Below, piece by piece: positions 29,848 to 41,454 of a DNA stretch of 64,000 nt. The notes under the pieces are model-generated. The model made no database searches and was not told where the DNA came from. It saw nothing but the letters and a program-made list of their open reading frames with translations. This stretch comes from CGIF01 sp031674855 (lineage in GTDB: Bacteria > Bacillota_I > Bacilli_A > Mycoplasmatales > CGIF01): NCBI GenBank assembly GCA_031674855.1, contig CP125275.1:124001-188000 (forward strand). Direction: 5' to 3'. Position numbers and translations under genes: made by a program. Every line of letters begins with the position of its first letter. The stretch's first letter is position 1.

Positions 29848-30218
29848 CTATTTCTTAGCCACCACTTCTTTAAAATTATCACTAAACTTTACTTTCGGAG
29901 TTAGTCTGGCCGGAATAGTCATTTTGGCTTTGGTTTTTAAGTTCAGGGCTACTCGCGGTTTGCTCATTACTGATTTAAAAGTATAATAACCAGTTAGACG
30001 GATTTCTTCTTGTTTGGCTAAGGCTTGTTTAGTTTGTTCTAAGTATTCTGATAGAACTGTGTCTATTTGATATTTGGTGAGATTTTCTTTTTAGTGATTT
30101 GGTCACTAATTCTATCTACTAATATCTTTTTGGATACTATGGAAGAATTTGAACTCTTCTTAACTACTTTAGGTGATTTAGTTGTTGTTTTTGTTACTTT
30201 TTTGCTTTTAGTTGTCAT
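29848..30218 (-). pseudogene. HU-family DNA-binding protein with basic N-terminal tail, frameshifted
   Basis: Two frames join near 30095 (AAAAAGAAAA). The N-terminus is Lys/Thr/Ser-rich (TTKSKKVTKTTTKSPKVVKK), like an H1-type tail, then SKKILVDRISDQITKK, the HU helix. After the slip come IDTVLSEYLEQTKQAL, EIRLTGYYTFKSV, a substituted PRVALNLKT (normally GRNP) and a conserved end. It is an HU paralogue carried by the element; the chromosomal HU is not in the window. It probably coats element DNA. Confidence 0.6.
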
Positions 30219-30231
30219 ATATAATAAGATT

Positions 30232-30426
30232 ATGGAAAATAAACAACTAGAAAAGGAAATTATTAGATTACAAAAAGAAGTCGAGGAATTAAAAAAAGCT
30301 CGGCAAACCAGCGATAGCGCTTGACATAAAAGCTTAGCTCAAGTAGTCTTTTATGGAGCAGTTGCTTCGGGCATTACTTCCATTGCTCATTTGATAATAG
30401 CAATTATTAACTTAGTGAAGAAGTAA
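30232..30426 (+). CDS. Small coiled-coil TM protein
   Basis: 64 residues: coiled coil at 1-30, then a hydrophobic segment with Gly/Ala (VVFYGAVASGITSIAHLIIA). It is divergent from the HU gene, 13 bases away, so they share a promoter region. A longer upstream frame exists but overlaps HU and is less credible. Function unknown. Confidence 0.45.
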
Positions 30427-30632
30427 TCGAGATGCTAGCCCTTGATTATTCATGACTTTTAAGAAAAAACTTCTGATTAATTTTATAAAAGTTATTGTCA
30501 TCTTAACATTTTTATCTAACTAAAAATGAAGAGTATTGAAATTTTCAGCTTTAAAAGAAAGCAACAAAATTATTATTTTGTTAAGTTAACTCATTTTTAA
30601 CAATCCTTTTCTGTCTATAGCAAGCCAATAAT

Positions 30633-30950
30633 ATGACAGAAAAACAAGAAAAAATAACTTCATTTAAAAGCCAAGGAATTACTAATATTCCGGAAATAAA
30701 ATTAGTAAAAATCCAAGGCAAATTAACTTCCCAAGTTCGACAAAGAAGCGAAAAAGACCCTTATTACTATGCTTTTATTAAGTTAAAAGGTCATGGTGCT
30801 GATTTACCGGTAATTTTTAGAATCAAAGAGGAAAATAAACTAGCATTAAAAAAAGGTGATTTAGTGGAATTATCAGGCAATTACTCGAACTCTAATAAAA
30901 ACATTCGCAAATCTTTTACTTGTTTTTCTTATAATCTAGTAGATAAATAA
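30633..30950 (+). CDS. OB-fold, SSB-like protein
   Basis: 105 residues. KLVKIQGKLTSQVRQ, YYYAFIKLKGHG, LPVIFRIKEEN and LKKGDLVELSGNYS give the strand pattern of an OB fold like single-stranded-DNA-binding proteins. It lacks an acidic tail. Probably the element's own SSB. Its 3' end overlaps the converging LRR gene. Confidence 0.55.
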   Translation: MTEKQEKITSFKSQGITNIPEIKLVKIQGKLTSQVRQRSEKDPYYYAFIKLKGHGADLPVIFRIKEENKLALKKGDLVELSGNYSNSNKNIRKSFTCFSYNLVDK

Positions 30951-31452
30951 AGTTATTATTTTCTATCCGTAGCACTTCTAAATTAATAAAACGACTAAAA
31001 CAAGATAAGTCTTGCTCGGAAAAACCACTTCCATTATAACCCCCAAACTCTAATCTCTTTACTTTTTCAGGATTCAAAAAGTTTAGCAGTGAATTCAAGT
31101 TAATAAACCTGTTACCTCTACAATCAATATTAACGAGATTAGCACAACTCAAATTTAAATTAGTGAGATTGTAATTATCAAAAAAACTAAGTGATTGCAA
31201 ATTGTTACAACCACCCAAGCATAAATTTCGTAACTTATCATTACCTCCACACTCAACTACAGTCAGTTTTTTACAATTACTCAAACTTATATCTGTTAAT
31301 TGGTTAAAACTGCAACTTAAGTATTGCAAATTTACGAAATCAGATAAATCTAATTCACCTATTAAACCTAATTTATCTATATTTAATATTTCTATTTGTC
31401 ATCTTCCCCATCTAGGATATTGATTATCTAACCATTGTTGGGCATTTATCAT
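30916..31452 (-). CDS. Leucine-rich repeat protein
   Basis: 178 residues. It starts INAQQWLDNQYPRWGRWQ, a lead-in also found in the kinase gene (EYLEKNYPKEG), then repeats of the form L.LSDFVNLQYLSCSFNQLT with CxGxN turns. This short LRR type is frequent in fungal-endosymbiont mollicutes and in the fungi themselves. It may mediate protein binding; no signal peptide. Leftmost gene of the leftward operon. Confidence 0.7.
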
Positions 31453-31454
31453 AA

Positions 31455-32399
31455 TTATTCTTTATTCTTATTAACCAAATAAACAACCAAACCAATCATA
31501 CCCACCACTAAAACAATCCCAGCTCCAACTACTCAGGGTGATTTTCAGTTAAAACCACTAGAATTTTGACTTTGTTCTAAATCACTAAAAGAAAGATTAT
31601 TTAAATTTTGTGCTTGGCAATAAGCTTGAATTTGTTGTAATTCACTAGTATTTATGAATTTAGTTTCAGTTTGAGAATCATTATATTCAAAGACTAGTTT
31701 ATCACTTTCTAAACGAATAGATTTGATATTGTTTTGTTTGAAATAGGCTTGGATTTGTTCTCTCTCTCTGCTCGTGTTGTTATTTTTGTTATTAGAGTTA
31801 GAATATTTTCTTTTTAATTCTTGTAATCTTTTATTTTCAGTAAAGTAACCTTCTTTTTCTTGTTTCTCTAATCGGGCTAACTCTGCTAATTCATCTATTT
31901 TAATACGCTCATCTTGACATTTTTTAGAACAACAACCATTTTTTCAACCATCTACAACATGACTGTGATCATGTTTAGAGTTATCATTTCATTTTTTACA
32001 AATAAGACAGTTGTTTAAAATTACTTGGTTAACAGCAACATAGTTAATGCTTTCCCTAACTTCTGTTTTTTTTTATCTCATCTTTTTCCTCATATACTGG
32101 TATATATTTCTTTTTCAAATCTTTTTTTAAATCCTCTTTCTTTTGTTCTCAACAGCAAGAGCATAAAGAAAAACTGTCGCTTTCTTTTCAAAAATTATCT
32201 TCCTTATCTTCAAAAGTTTTGATAACTTTATAAAATCTTTCCTTGCCTCCTGGGCTTGTTTCTAACTCTTTTTTACAACCTCTACACTCAAAATCTTTTT
32301 GATGTTCTTGGCAATAACTTTTCCCTGACAATGTAGAACTTAAGCAAGGTCCTGGATTTAACCCCAATCGTATCCCCGACAGTTTTTATTTCCTGACAT
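31455..32399 (-). pseudogene. Zinc-ribbon, C-terminal TM protein, two frameshifts
   Basis: Joining frames near 32370 and 32020 gives about 310 residues: CRGCKKEL and CSCCWEQK, then CLICKKWND with HDHSH and CCSKKC, a coil, and a C-terminal anchor (VVGAGIVLVVGMIGLVVYLV) with KKE-type tail. The anchor region is very like that of the gene at 55673-56529 (LLVVGLIVYLVAKKN). Same protein type as other zinc/TM genes in elements. Confidence 0.5.
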
Positions 32400-32411
32400 G
32401 ACTATTATAAT

Positions 32412-32595
32412 TTATTTTTGCTCTAATCTTCGGTCAATCTCGGATAAATAACATTCTTTACTACGATTGAATAAAAAAATTGCTTCTTGTTTAATATAAT
32501 AACTCCTTTAATTCTAACAATTTTTCCTTGGTTAAATTATCTTTAATTTTATTATTGTCTAAATAATTAGTGAAATTTTCCATATTATTGTTCAT
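32412..32595 (-). pseudogene. Small coiled-coil protein, frameshifted
   Basis: The first 34 residues (MENFTNYLDNN, KEKLLELKELL) are followed by TAA; a slip near 32480 would extend it with QEAIFLFNRSKECYLSEID and a charged end. Its start overlaps the stop of the giant gene upstream. Function unknown. Confidence 0.3.
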
Positions 32596-35495
32596 TCTCG
32601 TTTTCTCTCAATTCATCCTCAACTTTTTCTTCTTCTAAATTTTCAGATTCCTCCTCCTTTTTCTCAATTTCTTGCTCTTTTTTTTCCTCTTCGGATTCTT
32701 TTTTCATTCTCTACTCCTTGTTCCTTTTCCTGCTCAGTTTCGGTTTCTTGCTCAAATTCTTTCTCTCTTTCTCGTTCTTTTTCTAAACCATCACCAATAC
32801 CATCAGCTCCACTTTCTTTTTCTAGTTCGTTTTCATTTAAAGTTTCATTTTCGATATTTTCTATTTCCTTAGCAATTTCATTTTCTAACTGTTCTTGGTC
32901 AATTTCTTGGGTTTTGGTTTTCGTCTCTACAAAATAACTTTCACGAGTGATTTTTTCATATTCTAAGGTTAATTTAGCGGTGTTGCCAGTAGCTTTAAAA
33001 ACAACTTTCCCTCCTTTGTCTGGTATTTGGCATTCTTGGATTCCACTGCCTCTTGTTTTTAATACTAATTTGCCACCACTAGCAAAATGATAGATTCTTT
33101 CAAAATTGTAATCAGGTTTGCCATGTGAACCACCATTACATAAACAACCTAAGCAATTATTATTAAAAGGACTAGTTCCAGTATGAACATTATTATTAGC
33201 TCGGTTTAATTCTTGTCAAATATTGTCATCAGGAGAACCAATATAATCATCGTTATTATAATCAGCATCTTTGATATCAGCTGTCATTAATTCTTCTTTG
33301 ACCTGTTCTTTTGTTTCTTTTCAATGTTCCTCAGCTACAGTAATATCTCAAGCGTTAGCCCCAACTTTGATATAATCACGACCAACTTCCATACCTAAAT
33401 CAGGGTTTTTTAACTTTTCTCCTCCATCCAGAAAATAACCTTTTTCCATGATGTCAGTAAAGAAGTAGTTTATATCTCCTTCTAGTAATACTTCACTCCA
33501 CCTTCATTTGCCTAATTTCCGAGTATCTTTATCATTTTGCTCACTTCCTTGAGTTCAACTAACTAATTCCTCCCATTGTAAAGGCAAGCCCAATATTTCA
33601 CTTTTGCTGTTACATCACTTTTCTAATTTAGTGTATAAAAGTTGGCTAATATACATGCGATAAAAAAATACTGGGTCAGTTAAACGATTAAAAAACTCTC
33701 CTAGTGAGTAATTGAAATCTATTGTTCCAGTATTAAACACGCTTGGATCAACAGTTTTATTCAAATCACTCTTAAATTTATCAAAGATTTTCTCGTTTTT
33801 CTTGGCTTCTTTATCTCCTTTTTTTTGAGCTTTGGCAGATTTCTTTGCTTCATCAGCAGAACTTTTGTCATTGTTTCAACTAAGGGCAGTTCCTCCAGCA
33901 TGTCATGGACCAGTTCCACCTCCTCCTCCTCCAGTTCCTCCTGCCATCGGAGCAATGGTAAATCCTCCTCCTATTTGAGGACTTTTTCAAGAAAGACTAC
34001 CGATGATTCTTGCTGGGTTATTTGGATCACTAAAAGTCCCCATTGTTTTGACTTCACATTTAATGGTAATGTGTCCTATTTCTCAACGATAATATAAATT
34101 TCCTGCATTATGATTGATAAAAGTTTTATAAGGCAAAATAAATTGGTCTTTTTCTTTATCGTATTTAATCCCCAAAAATTGGGCATTGGCACTCATTATT
34201 ATATCATTTAAAAAGATAAATTGGAAAGTAGTATGATCAAATAAATGAGGTTGTTTTTTATGTCATTCTTTGTATTGTTCACCAACCTTTTTATTGTCTG
34301 AAAATAAAATGTCTTGGTGAGAAGTCATATTAGAATAAAAGCTTCTTCCGTCTTTGTGTTCTTCTGGTCCAACACTAACAAAAATTTCTTGGTCAGTCAA
34401 TTTCTCAGTTAAGCCTTCTAATCCACCCCCAAACATTCCCTTCACCATACTAAAAATAAGACTTCAAAAGCCAGCATGACTACTTCTTAATCTCGAAAAT
34501 TCTTTTTGTAAACTTTCTTTAGCATTAGGAACTTGTATCATTTCCACATTAGTGGGAATAATTAACTGTTTGCCTTCTTGACCATCGGCATTTTTAGTCT
34601 TTTGTTCACTAAACACTAATTTCATTTCAGGTTTGTTCAGAACCCCCATAAACAAACTGAATTTAGGTTGATAACCCATTTCATTATTGTAGATTCTTTT
34701 CAGTCCCAAATCATCACAAAAATCATAATGAAGTCTTTGACTTTCCATCAGGTTATTCTGACTTTGAGCAATTAATTTGGGTGCTTGCTCGATTGTTCCC
34801 GTTCCTCTGGTTTTCATTCAATTTCAGTAATAAGGAAATAAAAAGCACTTTTTAGCTTTAATTTGCACGAATAATCTGTAATTATCAATATATTTTCAAT
34901 GGGTGATAAAATACAATTGCTTTCTTCATAAAATAGCTAAATCAGGACGAGCAAAATCATAAGACTGTTTTTCTAAATCTTTATCAGTTAGTTTACCTTT
35001 CTTATTTTCAGCAGATTTTAATTCTGCTAAATGTTCTTCATAAAGATAAGAATAAGGACTATCTTTAAACTCTTGATAAGTCTTAAAAGTCATGACTTCT
35101 TCTAAGTCCTTTTTGATTAATAAATCGTCTTCATTGTTAAAGTTTAGTTTGTTATTTATTTCTCTAATGATTTTTTGTTGAATTTTCCTAATAATTCAAG
35201 TTATATCTTGCTCGTGAACAATAATAGTGCCAAAATAGTTTTGGGTGACTATTTCAATGCCGTTATTATCATTCCAGACTATTTTACAATCATATTCAGG
35301 AAATTCGGTGCTTTTTATCCATTTAACAGCTTCATTATATCTTTTTCAGTGAGGGATAAAATTATAATCTTTATTTCAATAAGATTTGCCGTTTTTGTCA
35401 ACAAATCTGATAATTGAGATTTTTTGATTTCAGTGTTCGGGATTAACTTGAATATCGGCTAAGGTGATAAATGGTTGGGGTTCGATGTTGGGCAT
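32585..35495 (-). pseudogene. Giant protein (~970 residues) of the virus-like operon, one frameshift
   Basis: Open with UGA as Trp except for a slip at about 32690 (run of six A). N-terminal region Trp/Tyr-rich, then VEMIQVPNAKESLQKEFSR, a small hydrophobic loop, a Gly-rich stretch (GGTGGGGGGTGPWHAGG), a Cys cluster (CLGCLCNGG), beta-rich sequence (GGKLVLKTRGSGIQECQ) and a long acidic E/K tail. Length, Gly-rich joint and position after the AAA+ gene suit a structural (tail, fibre or portal-like) protein, but no family is recognised. Confidence 0.55.
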
Positions 35496-35498
35496 GGT

Positions 35499-37433
35499 TT
35501 ATTTGGTAATTGCTACTTTGGGTTTAGTAAATCCCTCATGGAGAGGTCAATTGAGGTTCAGTTCAGGAGTTAAAGGCGATTGTCCTGCTTCATTTTCATT
35601 TCGCACTCGAATGAGCGTTATCTTTTGCCCTTGTTGATAAGTAAAAGTTCAACGATTAGCAGTTTGCTCTAATTTCTCTCATTTAGTTAAATCAGCGATG
35701 GGTTTATTCAGAGCTGGATCGACATAAGCTCGGACTGTTTTATAAACATTATCAATATTCTTATTCAGTTGCCGATAACCTCATTCTTCGGTTATGATAT
35801 ACTTAGCCAATTCAGGAGTAATTTTCTGAACATAATGAGCTGTATCGACATCGCTATTTAATTTCTTCCTTAATTCTTTGAGAGTGTATTCTTCTTTCTG
35901 TTGATAAGTAGCTAATTCGATGTTAATCATTTCCGAACGACTTTCCACGAAATCTTTAATTTGCTTCATGTGATTAGCTGTGCAAATTAGGATACAGTTA
36001 GATAAATCTACTCGATAACCTAAAAATTGGTCAAATCAGTCTTTGTTTTTCTTGCTATCTAATAGATTTCCTAATAAATTAGCTAATCCTTCATCAGCTA
36101 CTTTTTCAAATTCATCGCAAAAAATAATACTTCCCCTATCTTTACTACTGGATATTTCTTGACAAATTCGACCAGCAAAAGCACTTTTAGTGCTAGGTGA
36201 AACTCCTTCTAAAATTCCCGTATCTTTACGACCACCTAAATCAATATTGATTAAGTGTCGACCAGTGGCTTCTGATAATTTTTCAGCAATGTAAGACTTA
36301 CCAATTCCGGGGGGCCTAATAAAACATAAATATTTTGCTCGGTCTTTTTGCCTTGTTTTAAATCCTTAGCTAAATTGATAGTAAAAATCCTAATTTTATC
36401 TTTAAATTCTTCATAATTAACTACTTCTTTCATTATTTCCTCAAATTTGGCTAAACTTGGAACTTTTAAAGGTTTCTTTCAAGCTTCGATTAGTCCATCA
36501 GCTAATTCTTTCTGTTTTTCGATACCTAGACCAGTTAAAGAACCAATAGGAGCTTTTTCTTTATCTTTACGTTTGCGATAACGAGTAATTTGTTCTAAGT
36601 AAAAATTATCTTGGGTTGGAATGATATTTTGTTTAGCACAAATTTCTTTTCACTCTTCCCAAGTGATTTCGCTACTTTCATCGGTTTTTTTCTTTTTAGG
36701 TTGAGGGGTTGGTTCATCATCTTCTTCCTCTTCATAACTAGTTGATATTCATTTTTTTCTGCCATTATCTAAGGTGATAAAATAACCACTCGCCCCAAAC
36801 AAACGAGGGAATAAGAATTGATAAGATTTGGGATCAAAATCGAATTTGATATATTGAAGGGCAGAGAGTAATTTACCTAATCAGCTTTTTATCTCCTCAG
36901 GTCGTGGTTTCATCATAAGTTGGCTTGTATTCAATAGTGCCATCTTCGTTTTTTATTCTCCTGCCTTTGGTGATTTCCTTAGTGTTTTCTTTTTGATAAG
37001 TTTTGGTTTTTAATAATTGAGCACGACCAAAATTATTACCGACTACGTTACTGCTGGCTGTGTAAGGAATATTAGTTTGTTCAGTTGTTTTCGGACCTTG
37101 TTTAATTTGCTGATTTTCTTTACTGTGTTCGGTCTTGCTAATGATTTTAAATAATTCCTTATCAGTTATTTTAATAGCTTTAAAAACATTCTGTCAAATT
37201 TCTTGATTGCGAGTGTAATTAATGGCATCTTGGGTAGCTTTACTGAAAAGCTTACCATAAAAAACATTCTCGTAAGGTTCGTATTTACTATCTTTTCAGT
37301 AATAGTAAAGAGTATGGAGAATATAGGAAACAATGGCTCTTAAAATCAAGTCTTTATGAAACTCTAAAAAAGTAGTGCGATATTCATTTCAAAAGTCTTG
37401 ATAAGTAGGAAATTTATCGGTTATTCTTGGCAT
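35499..37433 (-). pseudogene. Lon-like AAA+ ATPase without protease domain, two frameshifts
   Basis: About 640 residues if slips near 36885 and at the CCCCCC run at 36312 are repaired. The N-terminal 330 residues are unique. The AAA+ part reads LLGPPGIGKSYIAEKL, INIDLGGRKDTG and ILEGVSPSTKSAFAGRI (Lon: GG..D...I.GH..TY.GA.PGRI), SIIFCDEFEK (Walker B), NCILICTANHMKQI (sensor 1) and YIITEEWGYRQLNKNI (sensor 2). No Ser-Lys protease domain follows; instead the protein ends PELNLNWPLHEGF. The stop is 3 bases before the giant gene's start. Probably a complex-remodelling ATPase. Confidence 0.65.
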
Positions 37434-37435
37434 GG

Positions 37436-37834
37436 TTAAAATTCTTGCTTGGATTTGATAATATTCACCTTAGGTAAACAATCGAGGCAGATAGTTTGTA
37501 ATTGGTGAGGGTTAACTCCTAAACCATCCAGATAAACTTGACTAGCTTGATCGACTTTTTCTTCATCACAATTAAAGCAAGTGAAATTAATTACTGGCTT
37601 AGCGTTTAAGATTGATATTTCCTTAAGCTTTTGGTTATTAAAGACTAAATCAACCTTTTTTAAAGGCAATAGACTGTTAAAAGTTAAATCAGTAATTCCA
37701 CTGACAAAATTATACTCTTTATTGCCTTCATATTTGATGGTCATTTTAGCTAAATCTAGTTCATTTTCCTTGACTGAAAAAAGGAGTTGATTATTGACTT
37801 TAAACTGGATTAGTCGGTTTAGTTTATTTTTCAT
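37436..37834 (-). CDS. Hypothetical protein with CxxC pairs
   Basis: 132 residues, beta-rich N-terminus (IQFKVNNQLLFSVKENEL) and a C-terminal CFNCDEE...CLDCLPK zinc-like site. It is tightly packed in the leftward operon (2 bases from the Lon-like gene). Unknown function; possibly a minor structural or regulatory protein. Confidence 0.5.
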   Translation of the reverse strand: MKNKLNRLIQFKVNNQLLFSVKENELDLAKMTIKYEGNKEYNFVSGITDLTFNSLLPLKKVDLVFNNQKLKEISILNAKPVINFTCFNCDEEKVDQASQVYLDGLGVNPHQLQTICLDCLPKVNIIKSKQEF

Positions 37835-38078
37835 ATTCTTGCAATTTTTGTTCTAATTGTTGAACTTTGGAGATTAATTTCAAATTGATTTCTTTTTGTT
37901 CGGCTAAATCTTTTTTTAATTGGTCGATTTGATGCTGTTCGTGTCCGTTCCTTTTTTCTAATTGGATAGTTCTTTTTCTTAAATCAGCAAAAAGAGAATA
38001 ACCAAAAGCTAAGATAGCGATTAATCCTACTAAACCAAAAGCCGTCATTATTAGATAAAATACTTCTTTTTGCAACAT
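37824..38078 (-). CDS. Single-TM coiled-coil protein
   Basis: 84 residues using the ATG at 38076-38078, which overlaps the upstream stop. TM helix FYLIMTAFGLVGLIAILAFG near the start, then coiled coil to the end. An upstream in-frame ATG exists but lies inside the previous gene. Function unknown. Confidence 0.5.
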   Translation of the reverse strand: MLQKEVFYLIMTAFGLVGLIAILAFGYSLFADLRKRTIQLEKRNGHEQHQIDQLKKDLAEQKEINLKLISKVQQLEQKLQEYEK

Positions 38079-38079
38079 A

Positions 38080-39078
38080 CTATTTCTCAATTTCTGGATT
38101 ATCTTCTTGATTTTTTTCATCAATTTCCTTAATCTCCTCTAATTCTTGGACTTTTTCCTCTCGTTGTTCAGGAGAAGTGCCATAAGTAAGAGTGTGTTCA
38201 CCTGAACAAAAACCTTTCTCAATTGTTTCTTTGATACATTTCTCTCTAATCCTCTTTTTCCTACGCTCTAAGGCGATAAATTGAGCCTCATTTAACTCTA
38301 TCTCGGGATTGTTTTGCCGTTCCTCTTTTTTGGAGGTTAAGTGACGAATGCCAAAGATTCTTCTGAGTTCGCTGAACTCTTCTTTGAGGTCTTGATAAAG
38401 TCTTTCTCGTTCTTGGATGCCAGTGGAGGGAGAGTAAATTTCCATCTTTTTGATGGAATTAGTGATATCAGGATCGGCAATGTAAAAAAGATAATCATCT
38501 TCGCTGGATTTTATCTTTTCTCCTTTATTTTCGTCATTGGGTTCGTTCTCGACATGTAGAAAAACTTTCTTTTTGGATTTTTCTCTATCCCAAACGATTT
38601 TCTTTTTAATATCTCAAATCTCGTTAAGATAGTCCTCAGATCCGATTAGGTTGGGTGAGTGAGTTTGGTTGTTAAAGAATAAGACAAATTCATTATCTTT
38701 TAAGAAGATTTCTTTTTCCTCAGTTTTCTTATTAGGTAAAGTTCCTGAAGTTTGAATATTAGTTGATTTACTTATTTCCTTAGGTTCAGTTTTTCGTTTA
38801 ACTCCACTAGGTAAAACAATCTCAATATTTTCATAAGTGCCAAGGTCATTAGTGTTGCCAATCTTGGCATGCACTACTAGAAAATTATCATCCGTGATTT
38901 TATACAAAGCACAGAGTCCTTTTTTAGAGTTTTTTTCCTCGATGTTATCTCAATTCTCTACTAATGGACAGTCTTGATTAGAACATTCCAAATGAGAAAT
39001 TCCCACAAAGTAATTGTGGAAAAAGTCCTCCATGTTGTTTTTTCAAGTGCTTTTGGTATCTTTTTTAGTTTCGGTCAT
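38080..39078 (-). CDS. Hypothetical acidic protein of the virus-like operon
   Basis: 332 residues, continuous with UGA as Trp. N-terminal part has CSNQDCPLV, mid part beta-rich (ENIEIVLPSGVKRKTE), C-terminal half charged helix with a single CSGEHT. Stop and next start overlap by one base-step (operon). No family recognised. Confidence 0.5.
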
Positions 39079-39091
39079 GATAAAATTGGTT

Positions 39092-39286
39092 ATGGATATT
39101 CAAGAAAAAAGAAATATTTGAAAATCATTACTGATTAACTTAGCAATAGCTAATATTATTATGGTAGTGATTTGAACTATTCAAACAGCTTTTGAGCAAC
39201 AGCCTTACTACTCAATGTCTTTTGTAATTACTAATGTGGTTTCAGTAATACTTTGAGGATTGCGAACTTTTAGTGATAGCTGATAA
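39092..39286 (+). CDS. Small two-TM protein opposite to the operon
   Basis: 64 residues with two hydrophobic segments (LLINLAIANIIMVVIW and FVITNVVSVILWGL). It runs against the surrounding operon in the gap between two leftward genes. It could be a holin-like or regulatory membrane protein. Uses UGA for four Trp. Confidence 0.4.
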
Positions 39287-40042
39287 TTATTCAGTAGTTT
39301 CAGCCGGGGTGGCTGTGGCAGTATCAGTGGGCAGAGTTAAGTTTTCTCAACCCATCAGTTCTTTGATTTGTGAGAGAGCAGTCTTTAATTCCTTACTTTT
39401 TCACAGGATGATGTTTTTCTTAATAATCCTGATAATTTGCTGGACAAAGATTTTCTCACAAGAGGTTATTTTGTTAGTAGTAAAAGCCAATTCTTGTTTA
39501 GTTTGGACTAGTTCCTGTTGGATATTGGTGAAAGAATTAGTAGTTTCATTTAGTTCGGATTTGATATTGCTGATTTCAGTTTGTTGAGCTATGATTGCTT
39601 GGTCTTTTTCAGCCTGAATTAAAGTAGCTTGTTCTTTGAGTTTTGTGATTTCCTGTTTAAAGGGGGTCAGTTTAGATTGGTAATTATCCCGAACTTTTCT
39701 TAGTTCTTGCTGATAGTAAAGCTGGTTTTCTCGGATTTGCTGATTTAGCTTAAAGATTAAATCTTTACTAGTCTTGATTTTCTGTTCTAGTTTAACAATT
39801 TTCTTTTCTTTAGCTTTAATTTCTTGGCTTGATAAATTCTCTTGTTCTTTTGCTTCATTTGTTAGTTGTGAGATACTTTGCTTACTAGTTTGCAATTCTG
39901 TGGTTAAAAGTGCTAGTTTTTCCTCTAAAGCTAAAAAGTTCTGAACATCAATACTGGCATTAGTTAAGAGATTTATTCTTTGCTCATAAGCTAGTTTCTG
40001 CTTATTCAGTTGATTGCGAAGCAAAGAAGCTGTTCAGTTCAT
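39287..40042 (-). CDS. Long coiled-coil protein
   Basis: 251 residues, coiled coil almost throughout (for example LEEKLALLTTELQTSKQSI), ending TDTATATPAETTE. It directly follows the capsid-like gene. Coiled-coil proteins at this place in phage operons include scaffolding or tape proteins; here this is only positional. Confidence 0.5.
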
Positions 40043-40051
40043 AGCAAAAAA

Positions 40052-40981
40052 TTATTCTGCTATTTTAACAGCCAAAGCAAAAGAGTTAGTGTAAGGAATC
40101 ATACCACCAAGAGCATCCACATCGTAAGCATATTTAGTTGTGCCACTACCTAAAATCTTTTCTTGTTCGATACCTTCGTCATTGATAATTCGGTAAACTA
40201 CTGACTTTTCATCATGGATAGTGTAAGCCACATTATTTTTAAGCTTTCTAGTAATTACCTTTTTGAATAAATAATGAGGATTTAAGTCATTGTCCCGAGC
40301 TACATCAGCTAAAAAATAAATCACTAAACCATTCATGTATTTAGGGTCAATAGTTAAGACCTTAGATTTCGGAGTTTCACAATTGGTTTTGACATCGTGT
40401 CAATTTGGATCACCTGGTTTTTGATATCCTTTGTTGTATTTAGTAGTAACTTCGTTCATTTCATCATAAACTTGTTTCATCTTCAATAAAAAGGCGATAG
40501 CTTTGTCCTGACTGTCAAGATTAACAAAATCAGCTTCTACTTCTTCTCAGCCAGTATTTTCCTTATAGTTATCTTTATTGCAAATCACATCAGTTAAAGC
40601 TTCATTAAGTCTTAATTGAGCTTGTGTTTTCATGCTATCTATTAATCGGTCAATTAGAGATGCTTGATGAGCTGGACTTTGTAAAGCTCAACGCATTTTC
40701 TTTTTATTGTAGGCTGTGTAAAAAACTTCACTAAAAAGCATGCCCAATCGACAAGAAAAGACGACTGGTAATTTTTTTAATTCTTTAGGAGTTAGTTCTT
40801 TATTTCAAACTACTTTGTCTTCAATAGGTTGATCCGAGATAAATTCTTCTTCTTCGCCATAAAATTCGGTAGTTCCTTTATCAAAAACAGCATAATCATT
40901 GTGGGCATAGATTAGTTTGATGGGTAATTGTTGAACGGTTCTATTTTGTAAGTTTTCTAATATTGGATTATTATTTGTCAT
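40052..40981 (-). CDS. Possible major capsid protein (HK97/phi29-like guess)
   Basis: 309 residues, continuous. The order of features resembles phi29-type capsid proteins: helical DRLIDSMKTQAQLRLNEAL, a second helix AIAFLLKMKQVYDEMNEV followed by TTKYNKGYQKPGDPN, then SKVLTIDPKYMNGLVIYF and a beta-rich C-terminus with GSGTTKYAYDVDALGG. The gene just upstream is a 112-residue coiled coil, the place and size of a scaffolding protein. No diagnostic motif exists for this fold, so structure prediction is needed. Confidence 0.4.
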
Positions 40982-40983
40982 AT

Positions 40984-41322
40984 TTATTCGTTAATTTCTA
41001 ATTGGTTGCCTTTTTTGGCTTGGAGTTTGGAGAGTTCCGAAAGAACATCATTTTGCTGTTGAATTTTCTGTTCAGCTTGATAAACTTTACGATTTTGATG
41101 AGCTTGGTTTTTTCAACCATCTCGCTCTTGCTCAGTGGTTTTTAATCTGACCTTGTAATTGTCTTCCAGTTCATCCTTGGCTTTTTTCTCAGCAATGGCA
41201 GCGTTTTCTCAATCGAGGGCTTTTTGCTCTAAGTCAGTTATTTTTGACTTATACTGTTCTTCTAGCTGGTTTAAATCAGCACTGTTTTTGACAGCTGTGA
41301 TTTTTACTTGATTATCTGTCAT
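40984..41322 (-). CDS. Coiled-coil protein, scaffold-like
   Basis: 112 residues, acidic coiled coil (DLEQKALDWENAAIAEKKAK). It is the first gene of the leftward operon and ends 3 bases before the capsid-like gene. In phi29-like phages a coiled-coil scaffold of about 100 residues precedes the capsid gene. Role inferred from size and place. Confidence 0.45.
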
Positions 41323-41454
41323 ATTTGGTGTTTTAGACAGTAATTTAGCAAGGTTTTTTAGATATTAGGGCAGATATCAAAATGGATATCCAGTGCAAAA
41401 AAATAAAATAACTATATAGACAAAATTGGAATTTTAAGTATTTAATTTTGCTCA

